Position numbers and translations under genes: made by a program
Part shown: piece after piece, positions 58,358 to 64,000 of the stretch
Position numbering within the stretch: position 1 is the first letter of the stretch
Layout: each line of letters opens with the position of its first letter
The notes under the pieces: model-generated
Told to the model about the DNA's origin: nothing
The model's database searches: none
The model's input: only the letters and a program-made list of their open reading frames with translations
DNA from: Natronomonas gomsonensis
Lineage (GTDB): Archaea; Halobacteriota; Halobacteria; Halobacteriales; Haloarculaceae
DNA length: 64,000 bases
Assembly (NCBI RefSeq): GCF_013391635.1
Contig: NZ_JACAWU010000001.1
Coordinates: 372,001 to 436,000, forward strand
Direction: 5' to 3'

Positions 58358-61045
58358 ATGGCAGTCAAGGCCGATATCGAGGATGGGAAAGAGATCGACA
58401 TCGCGCTGCGCGTCACGGGGATTGACGAGTGGGAGCACGATGCCATCGCTCGGAAAATCCATCTGGAGGACGTCGACGGCGCAGCAGTAGATCTGACAGT
58501 ATTCCACAATAACGACGTCGCGGACTTCGAGTGGGAGATCGGGGAGTGGTATCTCCTAGGAAACGTCGTCGGGAACGAGTTCCGGGGCGAGATGCAACTC
58601 AATCCGGGGTATGACCTCACCGTCACGCTGTTAGACGACCCTCCCGCAACTGCCGGGAACGACGAGTCTCCCGGTAGTGTACCCTCGGAAGAACCGGTCG
58701 AGCAGGCAACGGAGAGGAGTCCGAGTGGTGCTGCCGCGGCGACATCGGATGCGTCCGATCACGAGGAATTCGTTCGCGGAAGCGAGGTCGATGGTAGTTC
58801 GCGCCCGACGGCTGATGGTGGCGGTGAGCTCCTGCATCAACAGCCGCTCTCGGACGGAAACTACTTGCTGCAGTTCGAACTCGGGTCGCTGCCGGAGCTA
58901 CCGGTCCACGAGTACGAACTCCGGGCGACTGGGAGTGGCGGGATCGACCCTGACGATTTCACGAACGGGATTGAGGGGTTCACGGCGAAAGCGGCGAACT
59001 ACTACCAGTCACGGACAGGGAGTCCTGTGACGACGGCCGATACGTCCCGGCGGCGTATCTACGCGACCGAGAAACTCCACGGTACGATCTCGATTCACGG
59101 GTACACCGTCAAGCCGGTGCACCAAGGCGAGACGACACTGGAAGCGCGTTCGTACACGGACGACGGACCACTCCAGGAGTTCGTCAAGCAGGACGTGAAA
59201 CGAGCCGTTGCTGGTCGCTTCGAGGTGTCCGGGATCGATTCGATCATCGAGCCCACCCCGCAGCGAACCGCGAACAGCGGGTTGTTCGAAGCCTATCGGA
59301 AGTACAAGTGCCGGATTCGCGTCGATGCTGACGGGACCGTGATTTGCGGCGTGAACGTCGCGTACCATCTAGAATCGACATTCTCTGCGGCCGAGTGGGT
59401 GCGGCGTGGACACGATATCGCCGAGGTGACTGTCGAGCACGACACGGATCTGTACGACAGTGCTCGCACGGCGACGGTCAAGGAGATCATCGATATGGAC
59501 TACGACGATGTGCTGGACGGGCCAGGGGTCCCGATGTCGGAGTACCACGAGAAGTACGTCGAGCAGGAGGTCATCGACTCGATGCGGGCCGGCGACCCGA
59601 TCATCGCTGATCTGCAGTACGGAAGCGGCGAGGATTCGATCTTCCCGCAACTCCTGGCGTACTGCAAGGTCATCCCGACGTTCGACCAGTTAGGCCGCGT
59701 CGATGACGCGTTCCTGGACGTCATCCACAACGAGAGCCGGATGAAACCCGAAGAACGGTTCAACGTCGTCACATCGTTTGTCGACCTGCTCGGCCCGACC
59801 CCGTACTTCGGCTTCGACCCGGTCACCCAGCCCACGAACACCGGGTACCGAGAACACCAGATACGGAACCGACCGAATCTTCGCTTCGGGGATGGACGGA
59901 CCGGATTCTACGGTGCCGGGGGGCTCGAACGAAAGGGGTACGGCGTGTACAAGCCCCCGAAGTCGTTCGACATCATCGCGCTGTATCCCGAGGAAGAGAA
60001 AGATCCGGCTCACCGGTACGTCCTCACGCTGCTCAATAAACTCGCAGACTACGGCGCGAGTCCGACAGCATTCGACGAAGAGACGTATGAACTCGGCTCG
60101 GAGTTCCATTACTCCCAGCACGCGCAGAAAGCGAGTGACTACGATGCCGCACTGATCGTCGTGCCGGATGCAGACGAGGCCGCAGCAGCGGACTACGACG
60201 ACCCGTACCCCGAGTTCAAACGGCGGCTCGGACAACTCGGCGTGCCGAGTCAGATGATCTCCGTCGACAATCTCGGCAACGACAACTACCGCGGGAACAT
60301 CTGCTCGTCTCTCATCGGGAAAGCGGGCGGCGTGCCGTGGCGAATCGACGACGTCCCGGGGGACGTTGACGCGTTCGTCGGCCTCGACGTGACCTACGAC
60401 CACGCGACCAAGCAACACCTCGGCGCGGCCGCGAACGTCATCATGGCCGACGGAACCATCCTCGCGTCCGAGGCCGTCACGAAGCAGGCTGGCGAGACGT
60501 TCGACGAGGACGACGTAGCGAACGTCATCAAGCACGTCCTGGAAATCTTCGCCGAAGAGGAAGGCCGACCGCCCCGGCACGTGGTCATCCATCGGGACGG
60601 GAAGTTCTACCTCGACGTCGAGAGCCTCATCAACCGTCTCGACAAAGCCCGCGATCTCATCCAGCGGTTCGACCTCGTCGAGATCCGGAAATCCGGGAAC
60701 CCCCGCATCGCCGAGTACGACGAATCGAAATCACGGTTCGACATCGCGGACAAAGGCGTCGCCTTCCACGTCCACAACGGCGACCATTCCTACCTGACCA
60801 CGACCGGTGGGAAGGAGGGCAGTCCAGGCACGCCGCGGCCGTTACAGATCGTGAAACGCCACGGATCGACAGACCTCGACACGCTCGCGGAGCAAACCTA
60901 CTGGCTGTCTGAGGCGCACGTCGGGTCGCTGAGCCGCTCCACCCGGCTTCCCATCACCACGTACTATGCCGACAAGTGCGCCGACTTCGCCATGAAGGGC
61001 TATCTCACCAAGGGGAGCGTCATCCGCGGCGTCCCGTACATCTGA
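58358..61045 (+). CDS. ago: Long prokaryotic Argonaute with N-terminal OB-fold (NgAgo-like)
   Basis: The 895-residue protein begins with an OB-fold-like domain (~1-95: IDIALRVTGIDEWEHDAIAR, VDLTVFHNNDVADFEW) and an acidic linker, then N/PAZ-like regions (~160-480), a MID region (GVPSQMISVDNLGNDNYRG, ICSSLIGKAGGVPW) and PIWI (~670-895). The PIWI tetrad appears intact: Asp677 (VGLDVTY), Glu713 (GETFDE), Asp747 (IHRDGKF) and Asp872 (TTYYADK). As I recall, the tetrad of NgAgo is D663-E704-D738-D863; the last three spacings are identical here (34 and 125). Long Argonautes use short guides to cleave invader nucleic acid, and the OB-fold may bind single-stranded DNA. A PLD-ATPase gene follows after 64 bases. 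Confidence 0.85.
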   Translation: MAVKADIEDGKEIDIALRVTGIDEWEHDAIARKIHLEDVDGAAVDLTVFHNNDVADFEWEIGEWYLLGNVVGNEFRGEMQLNPGYDLTVTLLDDPPATAGNDESPGSVPSEEPVEQATERSPSGAAAATSDASDHEEFVRGSEVDGSSRPTADGGGELLHQQPLSDGNYLLQFELGSLPELPVHEYELRATGSGGIDPDDFTNGIEGFTAKAANYYQSRTGSPVTTADTSRRRIYATEKLHGTISIHGYTVKPVHQGETTLEARSYTDDGPLQEFVKQDVKRAVAGRFEVSGIDSIIEPTPQRTANSGLFEAYRKYKCRIRVDADGTVICGVNVAYHLESTFSAAEWVRRGHDIAEVTVEHDTDLYDSARTATVKEIIDMDYDDVLDGPGVPMSEYHEKYVEQEVIDSMRAGDPIIADLQYGSGEDSIFPQLLAYCKVIPTFDQLGRVDDAFLDVIHNESRMKPEERFNVVTSFVDLLGPTPYFGFDPVTQPTNTGYREHQIRNRPNLRFGDGRTGFYGAGGLERKGYGVYKPPKSFDIIALYPEEEKDPAHRYVLTLLNKLADYGASPTAFDEETYELGSEFHYSQHAQKASDYDAALIVVPDADEAAAADYDDPYPEFKRRLGQLGVPSQMISVDNLGNDNYRGNICSSLIGKAGGVPWRIDDVPGDVDAFVGLDVTYDHATKQHLGAAANVIMADGTILASEAVTKQAGETFDEDDVANVIKHVLEIFAEEEGRPPRHVVIHRDGKFYLDVESLINRLDKARDLIQRFDLVEIRKSGNPRIAEYDESKSRFDIADKGVAFHVHNGDHSYLTTTGGKEGSPGTPRPLQIVKRHGSTDLDTLAEQTYWLSEAHVGSLSRSTRLPITTYYADKCADFAMKGYLTKGSVIRGVPYI

Positions 61046-61109
61046 CCATGCGCCAGCACAGATCCCCCCCAACCACTCACGCATCCGTCGACACACCGGT
61101 AACCCTCGC

Positions 61110-63230
61110 ATGACCAAGACTGAATTTGAAGCAACGGTCGAGTTCGATGACGGCAGCACCGCCGACCTGGAGATGGCTGCCGACAAATCATGGGACAGCT
61201 TCCTGAACTACTTCGGTGACGCCCAGCACGTCTACTGCGTCACGTACAGTCAGTCCCCTGCATTCATTTACAAGATGTTTCAGAACCAGGACCTCGCAGT
61301 AGACTCACTGGAGGTCATCGTCGGGGACAATCAGCACGATGACTACCGGCGGTCGCTGAAGAACACGAACAACGCGAAGAAAATCGCCGCGCAACTGGAA
61401 TCACTGCGACGAGACGGCGATCTCCTCATCCACACCGTCGATTCCGCGCGCGTCCTCCTCCACACGAAGCTCTACATCGTCGAGAATCAGGACGGGTCTC
61501 GTACACTCATCTGTGGGTCGGCGAATCTCTCCAAGCAGGCCTGGCAAGGGAGCAAACAAACCAACGTCAACATGGCCTGGCGTACCGACGGGGACACGCC
61601 TGTCGACGAGTGGTTCGAACGGCTCTACGCGTTCCACAAGGACTACGCGACGCCGTTCATGGAGGACCTCACCGAGGAGATCGAGGACGCTGACACGGCA
61701 GAAGAAGAGGCGAAGATCTACGACATTTGGCTGGGCGGGGACGAGTTCAGTGACGACCCGGTCGCCGAGCTGAACGCCCGGCTCGACGAAGCGGTTGACG
61801 ACGACCAAGTCAACACGTACAACGTCGTCACCGACGCCGAAGAAGCAGAGAAGGCGGTGTTCGCTGCCGAAGATACGGATACCGACCCAACAGAGATCAG
61901 TCCGGACAAGCGTGTGCGCCTCTCTCCGCAGGGTCTCGAAGACGCTATCTCGAATCTGGACGACACGCTGTCCGCCAATAACATCCGTATCAACGACGGG
62001 GAAATCGTAGCGACACCCGCCGGTATCGCACGGTACAAAGAGACCTTCACCGGGTATCCCGACCTCAACGTCGATAAGAAAGAGAAGACGGTCGGGTTGC
62101 GGGTTGACGACTCAGTCCTCGAATTATCAGCTCCACTCCCGGATGACCCGCAGGAAGTCGCTGACGCGCTCGACCTGATCGAGCAGTACGTCGAAACGGT
62201 CGGGGAGTTCGGCGAAACGCGAACGACGAAGGAAACGCGGGCGCACTTCTATGAGGGTGTCATCTACTTCTGCTGGGCTCCGTTCGCTAACTACTGCGCC
62301 CATCACTACGCCGAATACGAATCTGCGGAACTGGACAAGGACCTGCCGTTCCTGTTCCTTCACGGCGACAATGACAGCGGGAAGGGAATGTTCCTGCGGT
62401 TCGGAGCGCGGCTCATCTCGAACGGGTACGTGCAGGAGGTCACGACCGGTGACGATTTCGTCAAAAACAACATCGAGCGTGCTCGTGCGTCGGACACTGT
62501 TTTCCCGTACATCGTTGACGACGTGGCGAAGTCGAAGATCGACCGGGACATCATCAAGTCGTATTGGGAGGGGAAGTGGGATGGCTCCATCCAGATGCCG
62601 ACGTTCATCTTCTCCTCGAACGACTCGACGAAACCCAAATCTGAACTCCGGACCCGCATGAAGACGCTGGATTTCAACGTCAACTTCTCCGAACTGGAGA
62701 AGGACGAACGGGAAGCCGCCGCGCAGATCGCGGGTCAGGCGGACAGCTGTAACTTGTTCCCGTGGTTCGCTCACCTGTTCCTGCAGCGGGATATCTCGCT
62801 GCCAGACCAGTCGGATCGGCTCGCGGATGCTCGGGACGTGTTCGCGGAGCTGTACGCGTATGCTGAGAAGGAACCACCGGGGTACGTGCCGCTGGAGAAA
62901 CCCGCCGAGCAGGAACACGACCCAGGACGACGGAAGTGGATCAGTGCGCTATCCGACGGGCTGTGTGAACTCGATTTCAAGGACGACGGGCGGATTGTCG
63001 CCGATTTCTCCGCAAATCTGGATCAGCAGCAGTGCTGGGAGTTTCAGAAGGCCACGCCAGCCCACATCCGGGCCAATATTTACGGGCCGGCAGTCCAGTT
63101 TGAAAGCGCAAACAGGTTCCAGAATTGGATAGATGAGCCCCATGTCATCGAAGATGCACGACGCGACACTGAAACAGCGGCTAACAACACCGGTGTTCTG
63201 TCTCGGGTCACGCGGCTCGTCCGAGGGTAA
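61110..63230 (+). CDS. PLD nuclease fused to a P-loop ATPase, Argonaute-linked
   Basis: The 706-residue protein has an N-terminal PLD half-site: HTKLYIV (His118, Lys120) and LICGSANLSKQAW (Gly136-Asn139). An acidic middle follows (~190-340), then a P-loop domain with FLHGDNDSGKGMFLRFGARL (Walker A 419-426), FPYIVDDVAKSK (Walker B ~465-474) and FIFSSNDSTKPKSELRTRMK (sensor and arginine region, ~499-518). The second part resembles SF3/phage-plasmid ATPases that act on DNA ends or forks. With a single HxK it would need to dimerise. Close spacing after the Argonaute gene on the same strand suggests one operon, with this protein acting on the DNA that Argonaute finds (inference). Confidence 0.75.
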   Translation: MTKTEFEATVEFDDGSTADLEMAADKSWDSFLNYFGDAQHVYCVTYSQSPAFIYKMFQNQDLAVDSLEVIVGDNQHDDYRRSLKNTNNAKKIAAQLESLRRDGDLLIHTVDSARVLLHTKLYIVENQDGSRTLICGSANLSKQAWQGSKQTNVNMAWRTDGDTPVDEWFERLYAFHKDYATPFMEDLTEEIEDADTAEEEAKIYDIWLGGDEFSDDPVAELNARLDEAVDDDQVNTYNVVTDAEEAEKAVFAAEDTDTDPTEISPDKRVRLSPQGLEDAISNLDDTLSANNIRINDGEIVATPAGIARYKETFTGYPDLNVDKKEKTVGLRVDDSVLELSAPLPDDPQEVADALDLIEQYVETVGEFGETRTTKETRAHFYEGVIYFCWAPFANYCAHHYAEYESAELDKDLPFLFLHGDNDSGKGMFLRFGARLISNGYVQEVTTGDDFVKNNIERARASDTVFPYIVDDVAKSKIDRDIIKSYWEGKWDGSIQMPTFIFSSNDSTKPKSELRTRMKTLDFNVNFSELEKDEREAAAQIAGQADSCNLFPWFAHLFLQRDISLPDQSDRLADARDVFAELYAYAEKEPPGYVPLEKPAEQEHDPGRRKWISALSDGLCELDFKDDGRIVADFSANLDQQQCWEFQKATPAHIRANIYGPAVQFESANRFQNWIDEPHVIEDARRDTETAANNTGVLSRVTRLVRG

Positions 63231-63235
63231 CAGCC

Positions 63236-64000
63236 ATGTCTGACCACGCATCTCACCGGCGATTCGACGGGACGTTAGTCACGGTACCGTTCGGGGGCGA
63301 AAACGTCGAACGAACAGCGCGGGACGAATACCGGACGCTCCTCGACGAGCGCGATTCTGAGGATGTGCTCGTCGTCACGGGTGCGCCGACGAGTACGGAC
63401 ACGTTCCGGGAGGCCTTGGGTACGGAGTTGCCTGGTGCGGCGACGCCGTACGTGACGTCGCTCGTGGTGCACGCGACCGACGTCCTCAACCAGACCGACG
63501 ACCGCGTCATTCTCTCTGACGCGCTACGGCGAGAGCTCCTTCACCGATTCCTCGCAGACTACGAGTGGGAAACGGAGTACCTCCAGCGGGCGTCTGATCA
63601 GCCGTCGTTCATCAAGGACGTGGACGCCGTGATGGGTACGCTCTCCTGGCAGACGATTACGCCCGAGGAAACCCCGGAACTCCGCGACATCACGGCTGCG
63701 CTCGACGCATTCCACGAGTGGTTGGCCGAGCACGGCCATATGGAACGCGGGCAACTCATCTCGGAAGCGCTCGATGTCCTTTCAGGGGATGCCCGCGATG
63801 ATGTCGTCGATTTCGAGGCGGTGCTCGCAGTCGAGTTTGAGGAGTTCTTCCCACTTGACCGCGCGTATCTCGACGCGCTCGCGGGCGACTGCGACCTCGT
63901 CTGTATCGCCGAAGAGAACGCGAGTGTGCGCCGTACGTGGGTCGAGTCTGGGCCAGTCACCGACTATGTCTCGTTCAGCGGGTCTCGTCGCGGGGCATCG
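63236..64000 (+). CDS. AddB-like helicase-nuclease subunit, N-terminal part (partial)
   Basis: The frame starts at ATG 63236, five bases after the stop of the PLD-ATPase gene, and is open to the window edge (255 residues). The text FDGTLVTVPFGGENVERTAR, PTSTDTFREALG, VILSDALRRELLHRFLADYE and YLDALAGDCDLVCIAEENAS resembles the N-terminal, helicase-like part of haloarchaeal AddB/PD-(D/E)XK proteins that pair with UvrD-type helicases. No Walker A motif is present in the visible part, which fits the inactivated helicase domain of AddB. The rest of the gene, where the nuclease would be, lies outside. If correct, Argonaute is encoded next to a DNA end-processing complex. Confidence 0.45.
   Translation, partial: MSDHASHRRFDGTLVTVPFGGENVERTARDEYRTLLDERDSEDVLVVTGAPTSTDTFREALGTELPGAATPYVTSLVVHATDVLNQTDDRVILSDALRRELLHRFLADYEWETEYLQRASDQPSFIKDVDAVMGTLSWQTITPEETPELRDITAALDAFHEWLAEHGHMERGQLISEALDVLSGDARDDVVDFEAVLAVEFEEFFPLDRAYLDALAGDCDLVCIAEENASVRRTWVESGPVTDYVSFSGSRRGAS

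Overview
The window is a stretch of a haloarchaeal (class Halobacteria) replicon. The signs are GC-rich DNA, very acidic proteins with many D and E and few K residues, genes with little or no leader behind TATA-like boxes, archaeal-type regulators (winged-helix proteins and a TATA-binding-protein homologue), and families typical of halophiles such as short SHOCT membrane proteins. I cannot name the genus. I saw no rRNA or tRNA gene, no transposase and no CRISPR array.

Layout. (1) 1-4,500: an accessory fringe with a partial HNH nuclease, an AbiEi-type antitoxin without its toxin, a Fic/Doc-like protein, and the two broken ends of an ADP-ribosylglycohydrolase gene separated by two small coupled ORFs. 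(2) 4,586-16,800: a copper-handling island. It holds a CopB-type P1B ATPase (CPH motif), a CopZ-like chaperone, a CuA-like Tat lipoprotein, a DUF302 protein, three SHOCT-type small membrane proteins, a His/Met-rich secreted protein, a membrane-anchored winged-helix regulator, a permease carrying two YHS domains, and an AcnA-type aconitase, an Fe-S enzyme of the kind copper damages. (3) 16,968-20,233: a CBS+HEPN-like protein and a tight two-gene cassette of unknown function whose first gene looks like a PD-(D/E)XK nuclease. (4) 20,696-26,438: an operon of Cas5-like and Cas7-like RAMP proteins plus a conserved unknown, a Cys-containing small protein, a DEDD exonuclease and an HNH nuclease. This matches the array-less derived class 1 CRISPR-related system described in Halobacteria (HRAMP). 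It is bounded by a palindrome-rich intergenic region and a small winged-helix gene. (5) 26,595-37,000: a type IIG-like methylase, a divergent TBP homologue, a PLD-SNF2 helicase, a small unknown protein and a DUF4209/HEPN-like protein. (6) 37,182-45,980: one 2,932-residue gene that joins an SF2 helicase, homing-nuclease-associated repeats, a DUF4011-SF1 helicase, a Vsr/DUF559-like nuclease and a C-terminal winged helix. (7) 46,184-49,992: an HNH nuclease with N-terminal winged helices, a second DEDD exonuclease, and an EVE/PUA-like domain fused to an Mrr-like nuclease (type IV-restriction-like). (8) 50,084-58,099: a four-gene operon of AAA ATPase (DUF4143-like), DUF6361 protein, PLD nuclease and SNF2-type helicase. 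(9) 58,358-64,000: a long Argonaute with an N-terminal OB-fold, of the NgAgo type and with an apparently intact DEDD tetrad. It is followed by a PLD nuclease fused to a P-loop ATPase and by the start of an AddB-like gene that runs off the window.

From about 17 kb onward nearly every gene belongs to, or resembles, a nucleic-acid-targeting defence family, so this is a dense defence island next to a metal-resistance island. The least described parts appear to be the two-gene cassette at 17,993-20,233, the TBP homologue inside a restriction-like cluster, the giant dual-helicase nuclease fusion, the four-gene helicase/PLD/DUF6361/ATPase operon, and the Argonaute partner that joins PLD and ATPase domains. 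All family calls rest on motifs read by eye; none was tested by a database search.
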